64,000 nt of DNA from assembly GCF_016909175.1 (NCBI RefSeq), contig NZ_JAFBFI010000010.1, positions 95,738-159,737 on the forward strand. The letters are read 5' to 3'. Origin of the DNA: Peribacillus deserti. GTDB taxonomy: Bacteria; Bacillota; Bacilli; Bacillales; DSM-1321. The position numbers and the translations under genes are program-made. The notes under the pieces were generated by a model that saw only the letters and a program-made list of their open reading frames with translations, was not told where the DNA came from and made no database searches. The stretch's first letter is position 1. The number at the start of each line of letters is the position of its first letter. Shown here piece by piece: positions 8,851 to 19,716 of this stretch.

Positions 8851-9903
8851 TCAGCCATGAAATGGCTTCCTGAGCTGGTTTTTAAAGAAATGTGCATAAA
8901 CCTTTATCTTTACGCTTAATTGTTTAAGTTTTGTTGTTTTTAACTCAATCATGGGCTGTGCCATGGAAGCGATGAAATCACTCGAGAGCATGATGGTCAG
9001 AATCAAAGAGATTCCAGCGAGCATAATAAAGTTTTCTGCATCGGTGAATAGGCTGTGAACCTCGCTCGCTTTAAAGAATTTAATGAAGAATCCATGAAGA
9101 AGATATACATATAACGTTTGTTTTCCCCAATTAGTGAAGAAGAATTTTTTGTTTGGTACGAATGAGAAAAAGCTGAGTACCATCATTAAGCTGAGACCGT
9201 ATAAACCAAGTCTCTTAAACATTGAAAAAATACTCGTTTCTTCGAGCTGGGCATAGGGCTTTGAACCAAGCAGCCATTTATAATCCATGTCTTTGTTTAC
9301 GTAAAACCATATAAATACGGCCGCAAACGTTATTGCTGATACAACCCTGGCGCGATTGCTCATTAATTTCTTGATATCATCTTTACCAAGATGATATCCA
9401 AGGAGGAAAATAGGGAAGAACACAAGAGTTCTCGATAAGCTTAGGAAATTAGAGATTTCATTAATATATCCGGCCGCTAGTGCCAATCCTAATGCCACTC
9501 CCAGCCCAGTCCATCGCTTAAGTCTGGCAAATAGGGGAAGCATTAAATTCCAGCAGAATAAACTGATTAAAAACCACAGTGCCCATTGCGGGTCGAAAAG
9601 ATTAAAAGTAATCTCTGACTTATTGTACAAATAATAATAGTAAATCGTATAGATGATCTGGAAGATCAGATAAGGAAGAATTAATTTTTTTGCCAGTTTT
9701 CCGGCATAGCCTTTTTCATATATTCCCTTCGCAAAGAAACCAGATACTAGTATGAAGCCGGGCATATGGAAAGTATAGATGACTTTATATATGGTATAGA
9801 TTATTTCATTTTGTTCGATATACGTCCTCAACAAATGACCAAACACCACAAAGACCATTAAAATGAATTTAGCGTTATCGAAGAAGTAATCGCGCTGTTT
9901 CAT
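8851..9903 (-). CDS. ykrP: Membrane acyltransferase, acyltransferase-3 family (YkrP-like)
   Basis: A 350-residue polytopic membrane protein of the acyltransferase-3/OatA-like fold. It opens with RDYFFDNAKFILMVFVVFGH, whose histidine is the conserved catalytic one, followed by TFHMPGFILVSGFFAKG and about ten hydrophobic spans. Members transfer acyl groups, often acetyl, to cell-surface sugars; the acceptor here is unknown. The start at 9903 is set by TGGAGG 6 nt upstream; the longer frame from 9915 begins at a TTG overlapping that RBS. It is divergent from a KinE-type kinase, as ykrP is from kinE in B. subtilis, which supports the symbol. Confidence 0.8.
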   Translation of the reverse strand: MKQRDYFFDNAKFILMVFVVFGHLLRTYIEQNEIIYTIYKVIYTFHMPGFILVSGFFAKGIYEKGYAGKLAKKLILPYLIFQIIYTIYYYYLYNKSEITFNLFDPQWALWFLISLFCWNLMLPLFARLKRWTGLGVALGLALAAGYINEISNFLSLSRTLVFFPIFLLGYHLGKDDIKKLMSNRARVVSAITFAAVFIWFYVNKDMDYKWLLGSKPYAQLEETSIFSMFKRLGLYGLSLMMVLSFFSFVPNKKFFFTNWGKQTLYVYLLHGFFIKFFKASEVHSLFTDAENFIMLAGISLILTIMLSSDFIASMAQPMIELKTTKLKQLSVKIKVYAHFFKNQLRKPFHG

Positions 9904-10190
9904 AGCTTCCTCCAATTTTAGGCTTTATCGATTATTTCGATTCTTTCTAGCTTCTTTACCCGCTTTGAAAATGAAAAAACGTTTAATTTGCTATTGGCAA
10001 GTTTTACTGATATCAGCTTTAAAACTATATTCTCCTATCTTTGAGCTGTTTTTAAAAGGAGTTTAGCGAAATTAGTTATTATTTCCTGTTTTACTGCAAA
10101 TGAATAGGATTTTTGTAAAAGAATGTAGAACTAGTACCTTTAAGAAAAGGTTTCAGTAATACTTTTACTTCGATTTTGCGGAGGGGTTTT

Positions 10191-12377
10191 ATGTCTAATA
10201 CTTTGGAGACAGACGCTCTACATGAGTGCCAGTCAGAACTAAATTCTTTAAGGCAGCAGATTAAAATGTATTATGATTTTTTTGGAGTCATTTCTGATGC
10301 CCTTATTATAGTTAATAAAGATAACAAAATAGTATATGTGAATAACCTGGCCTGCAGTTTATTTATGCTGCGGGAAAAAGAGCTGTTTCATCTCAATCTT
10401 GATAGATTCCTGCAGCTAGTACCAAAAGATATACTGGACTATCAAACAAATATGCTTATTAAAGAAGGTGTATTTACAGATGAATGGACAATTAAACTGG
10501 CAGACGGCACTATTAAATATGTAGAATATGTGGCGACACTCGATCGTCTGGAAGAAAAACGGATTTATCGGATTAAAGATATAACCACTCAAAAACGGAA
10601 AGAACAGGAACGGAATATTTCCGTTCAAATGTTTGCAGATCTGTTTAATCAGGCTGTGGATAATATCGTAATCTATAACAAAGAAGGAATTATTGTAGAT
10701 GTGAACCCATCCTTTTGCCGGACAGTAGGGGAATCAAAAGAGCATTTAGCAGGAAAATATATTGATGAGTTTGTGTTATCTGACTATTTGAATCGCTGGC
10801 AAGAGGGAAAACTGGAAGTGGATCAGGAGGGTTCTGTAAAAGGGGAAGTTGTCTTTACCCACAGCAAAGGATATACACATTATGAATATACAACAAGCAC
10901 AAATATGTTAAACGGCCTTTACATGAGCATCATGAGGGATGTAACCGAAAAGCTGAGCATAGAAAAACAATTAAAAAAGAGTGAAAGGAATTTCACAGAC
11001 CTGTTTGAACAGGTATTGGATGCTATAGTATTTTGGAATAAGGATGGTGAAATCCTGCATGTTAATCATTCAGCCGCCAAAATTTTTGAAACAGACAGAG
11101 AAGATTTAATAGGATTGAAATTAACAGATTTTGTCCTAACAAAAGATGCACGTTATTATTTTCTTCTTAATGAGCTGTTTGAAAAAAAAGCCATACGTGC
11201 TGAAACGTTTTTTTTAATGCCAAATGGCCAGCGGAAGCTTCTGGAGTTTACGTCCAGGCTCCATGATGAAGATGATCATATTATTACGATCTTCCGAAAT
11301 GTCAGCGAAAAGTATCAAATGGAATTGCAGCTTCGCAAGAGTGAGCAAAAGTTCAGAAAGGTTTTCGAAGATTCTATTGATGGCTTGATTTTGTGGGATA
11401 GTTCAGGAAAAATCGCTGATATAAATGAATCAGGATTGAAAATATTAGATATTCCTCAGAAAATGTCTGCTCGTTCGGTGTATGATTTAATTAATTTACA
11501 GCCTGAGAATGCCAGGAATTTCGAACAGTATTTAAATGAGTTGAATCAAAATGAATTCAGCAGTACCATTATTCCAATTCACTTTAAAGATGGTATTATT
11601 AAGCATATTGAATTTTCAACCCGGATCAACACAGGTCTTAGCCTTACTGTGTTCAGGGACGTTACGGAAAGGCTTGAAATGCAGGAACAGCTGAGGAAAT
11701 CTGATACCCTTAATGTGGTGGGTGAACTGGCTGCCGGTATAGCCCATGAAATTAGGAATCCAATGACTGCACTAAAAGGTTTCATTCAGCTTCTTCAGGG
11801 AAGCATACAGGATGATTTCTCTACATACTTCCGAGTGATCACTTCTGAATTGCAGCGAATAGAAACGATTATCACTGAATTTCTGGTACTCGCGAAGCCT
11901 CAGGCAGTAAAGTTTCTTCAAAGGGACATAAATGCAATTTTAATAGAAACGATTGAACTCTTAACAGCTCAGTCCTTGATGCAGAATATCCAGTTTGAGA
12001 CTTGTTACAATAGTGAAATAGAAAATATTTATTGCGAAGGCAATCAGCTGAAACAGGTGTTTATTAACATTATTAAAAATGCTATAGAAGTGATGCCAAA
12101 TGGCGGAACGATCAAAGTGGAAACTGATACATATAAGGAGAAGTATGTGTGCATATCCATAAGCGACCAGGGCCAGGGTATTCCTGAAGAAAAAATAAAA
12201 AAACTGGGAGAGCCCTTTTATACAACGAAAGAAAGAGGTACAGGCCTCGGACTTATGGTAAGCTATAAAATTATAGAAGAACATAAGGGCTGGATAGATG
12301 TTGAAAGCAAGCTGGGTTCAGGTACGACTTTTCGCATCTTCCTGCCGCTTGATGGACGCCGGAAGGGGAGTCTTTAA
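10191..12377 (+). CDS. kinE: Four-PAS sensor histidine kinase (KinE-type sporulation kinase)
   Basis: A soluble 728-residue kinase without membrane segments. Four PAS domains lie in tandem (about residues 25-140, 145-265, 270-385 and 390-505), followed by a HisKA dimerisation domain with phospho-acceptor His519 in GIAHEIRNP. The HATPase domain shows an N-box (FINIIKNAIEVMPNGG) and G-boxes (DQGQGIPEEKI, GTGLGLMVSYKI). The architecture is that of phosphorelay kinases feeding Spo0F and Spo0A. No response regulator is adjacent, as is normal for orphan sporulation kinases. The ATG at 10191 is chosen because GGAGG precedes it by 6 nt. The ykrP-kinE-ogt order matches B. subtilis. The ligand of the PAS domains cannot be read. 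Confidence 0.85.
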   Translation: MSNTLETDALHECQSELNSLRQQIKMYYDFFGVISDALIIVNKDNKIVYVNNLACSLFMLREKELFHLNLDRFLQLVPKDILDYQTNMLIKEGVFTDEWTIKLADGTIKYVEYVATLDRLEEKRIYRIKDITTQKRKEQERNISVQMFADLFNQAVDNIVIYNKEGIIVDVNPSFCRTVGESKEHLAGKYIDEFVLSDYLNRWQEGKLEVDQEGSVKGEVVFTHSKGYTHYEYTTSTNMLNGLYMSIMRDVTEKLSIEKQLKKSERNFTDLFEQVLDAIVFWNKDGEILHVNHSAAKIFETDREDLIGLKLTDFVLTKDARYYFLLNELFEKKAIRAETFFLMPNGQRKLLEFTSRLHDEDDHIITIFRNVSEKYQMELQLRKSEQKFRKVFEDSIDGLILWDSSGKIADINESGLKILDIPQKMSARSVYDLINLQPENARNFEQYLNELNQNEFSSTIIPIHFKDGIIKHIEFSTRINTGLSLTVFRDVTERLEMQEQLRKSDTLNVVGELAAGIAHEIRNPMTALKGFIQLLQGSIQDDFSTYFRVITSELQRIETIITEFLVLAKPQAVKFLQRDINAILIETIELLTAQSLMQNIQFETCYNSEIENIYCEGNQLKQVFINIIKNAIEVMPNGGTIKVETDTYKEKYVCISISDQGQGIPEEKIKKLGEPFYTTKERGTGLGLMVSYKIIEEHKGWIDVESKLGSGTTFRIFLPLDGRRKGSL

Positions 12378-12379
12378 CA

Positions 12380-12880
12380 TTGTATTTTTGGAGAACCTAT
12401 CATCATCCTTTAATCGGTGATTTATTTTTCATAGGAACAGAGTCAGGCTTGACTGGAATTTTCCTAGGGGAAGAACTATTTACTAAGGCTAAAACAAAGT
12501 TTTCTCCTGAATATAAGAAAGAACACGGTCTATTTGATCATCTTAATGATGCCCTGGAGCGTTATTTTGCGGGTGAAGATATTCGGTTTGATGTGCCTCT
12601 GCAGATTGAAGGAACTTTATTTCAAAAAGCAGTGTGGGAGTATATGCGTATCATCCCTTACGGAGAAACGAGATCCTATAGTGAGGCAGCTATTGCCATT
12701 GGAAGACCCAAAGCTGTCAGGGCAGTAGGGCAGGCAAGCAGGGTGAATCCTTTCCCGATCATCATTCCATGCCACCGGCTCATAGGAAAGAATGGTTCTT
12801 TAACTGGATATGCTGGCAGTAAAACCGATTTAAAAAGAAATCTTTTACATTTGGAAAGTACTTCCGGCTTACTGTTTTAA
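12380..12880 (+). CDS. ogt: Methylated-DNA--protein-cysteine methyltransferase
   Basis: A 166-residue suicide repair protein that removes O6-methyl from guanine. It carries the catalytic PCHRLIG motif (Cys131), the helix-turn-helix region RAVGQASRVNPFPIIIPCHR and the upstream IPYGETRSYSEAA. It starts with TTG two bases after the kinE stop, with the RBS (GGAAGGGGAG) inside kinE, so the two genes are co-transcribed and probably coupled. Size and motifs are those of the small Ogt type without an Ada regulatory domain. Confidence 0.93.
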   Translation: MYFWRTYHHPLIGDLFFIGTESGLTGIFLGEELFTKAKTKFSPEYKKEHGLFDHLNDALERYFAGEDIRFDVPLQIEGTLFQKAVWEYMRIIPYGETRSYSEAAIAIGRPKAVRAVGQASRVNPFPIIIPCHRLIGKNGSLTGYAGSKTDLKRNLLHLESTSGLLF

Positions 12881-13036
12881 CACCTAAAGTTCAATCCCCT
12901 TATTTTTAAATAACATATTTCCAAGGTTTGATCAGTGAGTATGATCAGCTCATAATGTATCTAAAAAAAAATAGGCTCTTTTCTTAAAGATTGTTGTTAT
13001 TTAATAAGTTTTACAAAGTCATCTCATTGTTAAATT

Positions 13037-13166
13037 AGGTTGATTGGAGCGTAAGGTGCGAGACTCCTGCGGGAGCAGCGGGACAGGTGTGACCCCGCAG
13101 GCAAAGCCGAGGAGGCTCACCGCCCGCCCCGCGGAAAGCGAGCATCCTGGAGAGGAAATCAACCTC
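13037..13166. repeat. About 130-bp GC-rich Bacillaceae intergenic hairpin repeat
   Basis: The element is bounded by inverted ends AGGTTGATT / AATCAACCT and rich in internal complementarity (ACTCCTGCGGGAG, CCGCCCGCCCCGCGG). Its GC content is far above its surroundings. I recognise it as a repeat dispersed between genes in many Bacillaceae genomes; it has no coding capacity. It lies between ogt and the ogt/mtnA terminator. Confidence 0.75.
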
Positions 13167-13201
13167 CTTGTTCGATAGCAACAAAGTTTGCGAAAACAGC
13201 C

Positions 13202-13261
13202 AAAAATAAAACGGTTTACATGATCCCTATTTGAAGGACTTAATGTAAACCGTTTTATTTT
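13202..13261. terminator. Bidirectional terminator between ogt and mtnA
   Basis: Near-perfect 18-bp arms (AATAAAACGGTTTACAT and its complement) have A-runs on one flank and T-runs on the other, so both converging genes can stop here. Confidence 0.88.
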
Positions 13262-13265
13262 ATAT

Positions 13266-14312
13266 TTACAACGTTATATGTTGGTGAATATTTTCTTCAT
13301 AATCAGGATAGATAATTCCTTTTTCGGTAATGATGGCTGTTATTAACTCATTAGGAGTCACATCGAATGCCGGATTGAAGACTGCAACATCATTTGGAGC
13401 AATTCTAGTGTTCCCGATATGAGTAATTTCTTCTTCTTTTCTTTCTTCTATTGGAATGATTTCGCCTGTTGCTAAAGTCAAATCAAAGGTGCTCGAAGGA
13501 GCGGCAACATAGAATGGAATCCCAAAGTGCTGAGCCAGCACCGCAAGACCGAATGTCCCAACTTTATTGGCCGTATCTCCGTTTGCAGCTATACGGTCCG
13601 CGCCGACAATTATGGCGTTGATCTCTTTGGTTTTGATCGTATGAGCAGCCATGCTGTCAGTAATAAGAGTTACATCAACACCAGCCTGCATCAATTCCCA
13701 GGCTGTAAGGCGCGATCCTTGCAGAACAGGACGTGTTTCACAAGCGTAAACCTTTAAAGGAATATTTTTTTCTATTGAAAGGTGAAATGGAGCCAGGGCT
13801 GTACCATACCGGGCCGTTGCTATGCCGCCTGCATTGCAGATTGTCATTACCTGGCTTCCGGGCTTAAGTAAGGATAGGCCATACTCGCCAATTTGCCGGC
13901 AGGTTTCTTCATCCTCTAAAAAGATTTTTAGTGCCTCGTGCACAAGATTTGTCTTTGCCTCGTTAACTGTAGTTGACTCAATCAATACAGATTCCATTCG
14001 ATTAAGAGCCCAGAAAAGGTTTACAGCAGTAGGTCTTGAAGAGGCAAGGTAGGATATAGATTCTTTTACTTTTGCTATAAATACTGGGAAATGTTCTTCA
14101 TTTAATGCATTGGCAGCCAGGGCAGCGCCAAAAGCAGCAGTGATTCCGATTGCAGGAGCGCCTCTAACTTTTAAGGTAACAATGCTATCAAAGACATCTT
14201 CGAGGGTATAAAGATCCAAAAATTCAGTTTTTAAAGGAAGTTCTTGCTGGTTTAATATAGTGATATGTGTTTCATTCCATTGAATGGAATAAGGAATGTT
14301 TAATTTTTGCAT
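13266..14312 (-). CDS. mtnA: S-methyl-5-thioribose-1-phosphate isomerase
   Basis: A 348-residue eIF2B-like isomerase converting methylthioribose-1-phosphate to methylthioribulose-1-phosphate. Motifs include [19 protein letters not shown], the catalytic-cysteine block [29 protein letters not shown] and the aspartate in [18 protein letters not shown]. The ATG at 14312 is preceded by AGGAGGAG; a longer frame from 14354 is not supported. It lies 22 nt downstream of mtnK in an S-box-controlled operon. MtnK makes its substrate and MtnB consumes its product. Confidence 0.95.
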   Translation of the reverse strand: MQKLNIPYSIQWNETHITILNQQELPLKTEFLDLYTLEDVFDSIVTLKVRGAPAIGITAAFGAALAANALNEEHFPVFIAKVKESISYLASSRPTAVNLFWALNRMESVLIESTTVNEAKTNLVHEALKIFLEDEETCRQIGEYGLSLLKPGSQVMTICNAGGIATARYGTALAPFHLSIEKNIPLKVYACETRPVLQGSRLTAWELMQAGVDVTLITDSMAAHTIKTKEINAIIVGADRIAANGDTANKVGTFGLAVLAQHFGIPFYVAAPSSTFDLTLATGEIIPIEERKEEEITHIGNTRIAPNDVAVFNPAFDVTPNELITAIITEKGIIYPDYEENIHQHITL

Positions 14313-14334
14313 GATGTATCTCCTCCTGCGGCAA

Positions 14335-15546
<1,212 letters not shown>

Positions 15547-15671
15547 CTACCTCCTGGATATAATGCGGATGCGAAACTCCGCGTTCAATTTCTTAAAAAA
15601 CTATAGTTTTAAAAGGGTGCCCGTTCATGTGAACCTGGCAGAAATCGATAAACTATAACGCAGAAACATAG

Positions 15672-15701
15672 AAAAGCCTCTTTCTCACAAAGAAAGAGGC
15701 T
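15672..15701 (-). terminator. Riboswitch-controlled terminator of mtnKA
   Basis: 11-bp arms (AGCCTCTTTCT on the minus strand and its complement) with a 5-nt loop are followed by TTTT. The hairpin forms the off-state of the S-box leader. Confidence 0.9.
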
Positions 15702-15869
15702 GGAAGATTGGCTTCGCACCTCTTATCTGTCAGAAAAGAAAATTTCTGCAGGAATTAGCACCGTGCCTTAAAAGTACAGGCGAATAGATCGCCCCATTTC
15801 ACAATGGTATTACGGTCGGTTGCTGGGCTTCATCGGGCCTTATCCCTCAGCCTGCTCTTGATAAGAGTT
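15702..15869 (-). promoter_or_regulatory. SAM-I (S-box) riboswitch controlling mtnKA
   Basis: On the minus strand the leader shows the ordered S-box blocks: CTTATCAAGAG, GCTGAGGGATAAGGCCC-GATGAAGCC, CAGCAACC, AAGGCACGGTGCTAATTCC and a closing CAGATAAGAG strand. The K-turn and P1 strands are present, followed by the terminator. High SAM is expected to lock termination, so methionine shortage turns on mtnKA. Confidence 0.95.
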
Positions 15870-15900
15870 ATTTAAATAGTTTGTATATTGTTCGTTGTGA

Positions 15901-15930
15901 ATCATACCAATTTTGAAAATATTTTGTCAA
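15901..15930 (-). promoter_or_regulatory. SigA-type promoter of mtnKA
   Basis: On the minus strand, TTGACA (15930-15925) and TATGAT (15906-15901) are separated by 18 bp, just upstream of the SAM riboswitch. Confidence 0.82.
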
Positions 15931-15954
15931 CCATATTTTTGAAAAAATATCCTA

Positions 15955-16740
15955 TTATTTATAAAATTCAGTTCTTCTGTCCTGGAAAACAGGAATCAGT
16001 TTGCGTACTTCATCTACTTTTTTCAGCTCGATTTCACCTTGCAGGATCTGCTCCTGATCTCCCGCTTCTGCCAGCACTTCCCCCCATGGGTCGATAATCA
16101 TGGAGTGACCTGCAAATTCGTTCTTTGGATCAGATCCGGAACGATTAACTCCCACTACATAAGCCTGATTTTCGATGGCTCTGCTTATTAACAAACTTCT
16201 CCAATGGGCAAGTCTTGGCTTTGGCCATTCTGCAGTGACGAAAATAACCTTTGCCCCTTTCGAGGTATGAGTGCGTATCCATTCCGGGAACCGGATATCA
16301 TAGCAGATGAAACCTGCACACAGCTGATCGTCTAATGAGAAGAACCCATCTTTATTTCCCGGCTGCAGAAAATGATGCTCATCCATCAGCTTAAATAAGT
16401 GGAGTTTATCATATTGCTTGATTTCTTCTCCATTTTTATCGATGACTAAAAGGGTGTTGAACACTCCTTCATCCGTCTTACTCGCTACAGAGCCTCCGAT
16501 TATATGGAATTTAAATTGTTTCGCACATTTTTTTAAAAAGGACAGAGTTTCCTGTGCATTTTCATCGGCTATTTCATCGAGCCTTGTTAAATCATATCCG
16601 GTTGTCCAAAGCTCCGGCAAAATAACAACATCGGGAGAATCTTCAGCAGCCCTGCTTAACATAGCTTTTGCATTTTTATAATTAACTTCAGGATTCCCAA
16701 ACGATATATCCATTTGAATACAGGCGATTTTCCAGTTCAT
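15955..16740 (-). CDS. mtnU: Carbon-nitrogen hydrolase, omega-amidase of methionine salvage
   Basis: A 261-residue nitrilase-superfamily enzyme with the full Glu-Lys-Cys triad: Glu43 in LPELW, Lys112 in YDKLHLF and Cys146 in FICYDIRFPEW. In this pathway MtnU/YkrU hydrolyses alpha-ketoglutaramate (or the matching glutamine keto acid), pulling the glutamine-dependent transamination by MtnE. It is divergent from mtnE with 115 bp between the starts, so the two share a regulatory region. No S-box leader precedes it. Confidence 0.88.
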   Translation of the reverse strand: MNWKIACIQMDISFGNPEVNYKNAKAMLSRAAEDSPDVVILPELWTTGYDLTRLDEIADENAQETLSFLKKCAKQFKFHIIGGSVASKTDEGVFNTLLVIDKNGEEIKQYDKLHLFKLMDEHHFLQPGNKDGFFSLDDQLCAGFICYDIRFPEWIRTHTSKGAKVIFVTAEWPKPRLAHWRSLLISRAIENQAYVVGVNRSGSDPKNEFAGHSMIIDPWGEVLAEAGDQEQILQGEIELKKVDEVRKLIPVFQDRRTEFYK

Positions 16741-16855
16741 TCTAACACCCCAGCTTCAATTAATCTGATAATTTCACAGTTTATCTTTACTTTCTTACTT
16801 TTACGATATATCATTTGTGATTAGATTTTCAAGAAATTTCAGAGAAGGTGAATTT

Positions 16856-18031
16856 ATGATTCAATTCGAAAAATCCGAATTATTAAAAGCACTTCCTAAA
16901 CAGTTCTTTGCTTCACTTGTAGAAAAGGTAGGAGCCATTACAGCTGAAGGGCATGACGTGATTAATTTAGGGCAGGGTAATCCAGACCAGCCAACTCCCG
17001 ATCATATTGTCAGAAGACTTCAGGAGGCTGCCCAAAACCCGATAAACCATAAATATTCTCCCTTTAAAGGCTATTCATATCTAAAAGAAGCTGCTGCTAA
17101 GTATTATAAGCGGGAGTATGGAGTTGATATCGACCCTGACAAAGAAGTAGCCATATTGTTTGGAGGGAAGGCAGGACTAGTGGAATTGCCGCAATGTCTT
17201 TTAAACCCGGGTGATACAGTACTTGTCCCGGATCCCGGCTATCCTGATTATTGGTCAGGGGTTGCCATGGCAGGGGCGCAAATGGAATATATGCCTCTTC
17301 TTGAAAAAAACGACTTTCTCCCTGATTATCCATCTATATCCAAAGATACATTAGAAAAAGCAAAGCTCATGTTTTTAAATTATCCAAATAACCCAACAGG
17401 AGCTATTGCAAACTCGAAGTTTTTTAAGGAGACTATAAATCTTGCACAGAAACATTCGATTTGCGTGGTCCATGATTTTGCCTATGGAGCAATCGGATTC
17501 GATGGCAGTAAACCGTTGAGCTTTATGCAGTGTGAAGGTGCGAAGGATGTTGGAATCGAAATTTATACTCTTTCAAAAACCTATAACATGGCTGGCTGGA
17601 GGGTAGGTTTTGCCGTTGGGAACTCTAGTGTGATAGAGGCCATCGAGCTTATTCAAGATCATATGTATGTAAGTCTGTTTCCTGCTGTACAGGAGGCTGC
17701 AGCTGCGGCATTGCTGGAATCCCAAGAATGTGTAGATCAGCTTGTAGACACCTATGAATCTCGTAGAAAGGTGTTGATTGAGGGGCTGAATGAAATTGGC
17801 TGGGAGGTATCAGCGCCAAAAGGTTCATTTTTTGCCTGGCTGAAAGTACCTGAGGGCTTTACGTCAGAAGCATTTGCCGACTATCTGCTTGAGCATGCTC
17901 ATGTGGCAGTTGCTCCAGGTATTGGGTTTGGGACATATGGTGAGGGCTATGTCCGCACAGGCCTGCTTACGACAGAGGACAGGCTCCGCGAAGCAGTGGA
18001 CCGAATCAGGGAATTGAAGCTGTTCAAATAA
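16856..18031 (+). CDS. mtnE: Methionine-forming aminotransferase MtnE
   Basis: A 391-residue class I PLP aminotransferase that converts 4-methylthio-2-oxobutyrate to methionine, the last salvage step. Visible are NLGQGNPDQPTPDH, the LNYPNNPTGA block, the PLP lysine in YTLSKTYNMAGWR and the C-terminal arginine in GEGYVRTGL. The ATG at 16856 has GAGAAGGTG upstream; the frame could extend to 16817 but has no RBS there. It is divergent from mtnU, and the mtnWXBD riboswitch lies 200 bp downstream, so mtnE seems to be a separate unit not under S-box control. Confidence 0.9.
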   Translation: MIQFEKSELLKALPKQFFASLVEKVGAITAEGHDVINLGQGNPDQPTPDHIVRRLQEAAQNPINHKYSPFKGYSYLKEAAAKYYKREYGVDIDPDKEVAILFGGKAGLVELPQCLLNPGDTVLVPDPGYPDYWSGVAMAGAQMEYMPLLEKNDFLPDYPSISKDTLEKAKLMFLNYPNNPTGAIANSKFFKETINLAQKHSICVVHDFAYGAIGFDGSKPLSFMQCEGAKDVGIEIYTLSKTYNMAGWRVGFAVGNSSVIEAIELIQDHMYVSLFPAVQEAAAAALLESQECVDQLVDTYESRRKVLIEGLNEIGWEVSAPKGSFFAWLKVPEGFTSEAFADYLLEHAHVAVAPGIGFGTYGEGYVRTGLLTTEDRLREAVDRIRELKLFK

Positions 18032-18139
18032 GGATTATTTGCGGCAGGTGATGGCTAAGCCGCTAAATAAAACCGAAAAGGAACGCAAATTAATCGTTCC
18101 CGAATAATCTAACAATTCTTATTTTATAAAAATTTTAGA

Positions 18140-18168
18140 TTGACATCACCAAAAATAACTGGCATAAT
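18140..18168 (+). promoter_or_regulatory. SigA-type promoter of mtnWXBD
   Basis: TTGACA (18140-18145), a 17-bp spacer and CATAAT (18163-18168), about 60 bp upstream of the S-box aptamer. Confidence 0.8.
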
Positions 18169-18228
18169 CCTAATTAATTTGAATGAAAACTTTTAAATTA
18201 TGTAATTGTTAAAATATGAATATGCATA

Positions 18229-18380
18229 TTCTTATTGTGAGCAGGTGGAGGGGACTAGCCCGATGAAGCCCGGCAACCGACCGTAATTCCATTGTGAAGT
18301 GGGGCGATCTTATATCGCCGGAATTTATATTCCTTAAGGCACGGTGCTAAATCTTGCAGCTTAAAGCTGAGAGATAAGAA
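18229..18380 (+). promoter_or_regulatory. SAM-I (S-box) riboswitch controlling mtnWXBD
   Basis: Ordered S-box elements: P1 strand TTCTTAT, GGAGGGGACTAGCCCGATG, GCCCGGCAACCG, CCTTAAGGCACGGTGCTAAAT and GAGAGATAAGAA closing P1. A terminator follows. The layout parallels the mtnKA leader on the other strand. Confidence 0.95.
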
Positions 18381-18393
18381 GATGGTGTCTATC

Positions 18394-18420
18394 AGCCTCT
18401 TCTTATGAAGAGGCTTTATT
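18394..18420 (+). terminator. Riboswitch-controlled terminator of mtnWXBD
   Basis: AGCCTCTTC / GAAGAGGCT hairpin with TTATTT after it, between the aptamer and mtnW. Confidence 0.88.
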
Positions 18421-18468
18421 TAATGTTAGGGAGCACACGATAGGGCTGTTTTTAAGGAGAGGTATTGA

Positions 18469-19716
18469 ATGAGTGAAGTTATTGCTACATATTTGCTGCA
18501 TGATGCAAAGGGGAATCCCGAACATAAAGCTGAAGGAGTTGCGCTTGGCTTGACTGTTGGGACCTGGACAGATATGCCCGCCCTGCAGCAGGAGCAGCTA
18601 AGAAAGCACAAAGGAAGAGTCGTTTCAGTTGAAGCTTTGGAAGAGTCAGAGAAAGCAAACCTTTATTTCGGTAAAAGAATGGGCCGCGCCCTAATTAAAA
18701 TAGCCTATCCTGCCTTGAATTTTTCGAATGATTTACCTGCCATTTTAACAACTGTATTCGGTAAATTATCACTTGATGGAGAAATTAAACTTCTCGATTT
18801 GGAGTTAAAGGATGAGCTAAGGAAAGCATTTCCCGGACCCCGTTTTGGCATAGAAGGGATCAGGAGCTTAGTAGATGTAAACAACCGCCCTTTGGTGATG
18901 AGTATTTTTAAAGGAGTGCTTGGAAGAGATCTTCAGTTTCTAGAGAACCAGCTGAAGGAACAGGCACTTGGTGGAGTTGATGTGGTAAAAGATGATGAAA
19001 TTCTTTTCGATAATCCTCTTACCCCATTCGAAGAAAGAATTAAGCTAAGCCGGAAGCTATTAACCTCTGTTTTTGAAGAAACAGGCCATAGAACTCTTTA
19101 TGCCGTTAATCTATCAGGAAGAACATTTGAGCTTATTGACAAAGCAAAACGAGCTGCTGATGCAGGAGCTGATGCATTGCTCTTCAATGTCCATACCTAT
19201 GGCCTCGATGTACTGCAGGGCTTGCGGGAGCACCAGGATATAAAACTGCCAATTATGGCGCATCCAGCTTTTAGCGGAGGTTTAACTGCTTCAGCTATTT
19301 ATGGAGTATCAAATTCCCTGCTATTAGGGAAATTAGTGCGCTATGCGGGTGCGGATTTCTCATTATTCCCTTCGCCATATGGCAATGTGGCTATACCAAG
19401 GGCGGAAGCCTTAGCAATTGGAGAAAACCTGACCGTTCCCGAGAACGAATGGAAAACCAGTTTTCCTGTACCATCTGCCGGTATTCACCCTGGTATGGTT
19501 CCTAAGTTGGCTGCAGATTTTGGAATTGAGAGTGTTATCAATGCCGGCGGCGGCATCCATGGGCATCCCGATGGAGCCCGCGGAGGCGGAAAAGCATTCC
19601 GCCAGGCGGTCGATGCTGTCTTAGAAGGACAGGATCTTGAAAGGTATGCCAAGGATCACAGCGAACTTAGAAAAGCTTTAGAGCTATGGGGAGGTGTACC
19701 TGCGGGATTAAAATGA
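18469..19716 (+). CDS. mtnW: 2,3-diketo-5-methylthiopentyl-1-phosphate enolase (RuBisCO-like protein)
   Basis: A 415-residue form IV RuBisCO-like protein. The metal and carbamate site is recognisable as VDVVKDDE, with the carbamylatable Lys174, and the [16 protein letters not shown] and [13 protein letters not shown] loops line the active site. It enolises diketo-methylthiopentyl-phosphate rather than fixing CO2. GGAGAGG precedes the ATG. Its stop overlaps the mtnX start (ATGA). Presence of mtnW and mtnX in place of the fused mtnC marks this as the Bacillus-type pathway. Confidence 0.95.
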   Translation: MSEVIATYLLHDAKGNPEHKAEGVALGLTVGTWTDMPALQQEQLRKHKGRVVSVEALEESEKANLYFGKRMGRALIKIAYPALNFSNDLPAILTTVFGKLSLDGEIKLLDLELKDELRKAFPGPRFGIEGIRSLVDVNNRPLVMSIFKGVLGRDLQFLENQLKEQALGGVDVVKDDEILFDNPLTPFEERIKLSRKLLTSVFEETGHRTLYAVNLSGRTFELIDKAKRAADAGADALLFNVHTYGLDVLQGLREHQDIKLPIMAHPAFSGGLTASAIYGVSNSLLLGKLVRYAGADFSLFPSPYGNVAIPRAEALAIGENLTVPENEWKTSFPVPSAGIHPGMVPKLAADFGIESVINAGGGIHGHPDGARGGGKAFRQAVDAVLEGQDLERYAKDHSELRKALELWGGVPAGLK

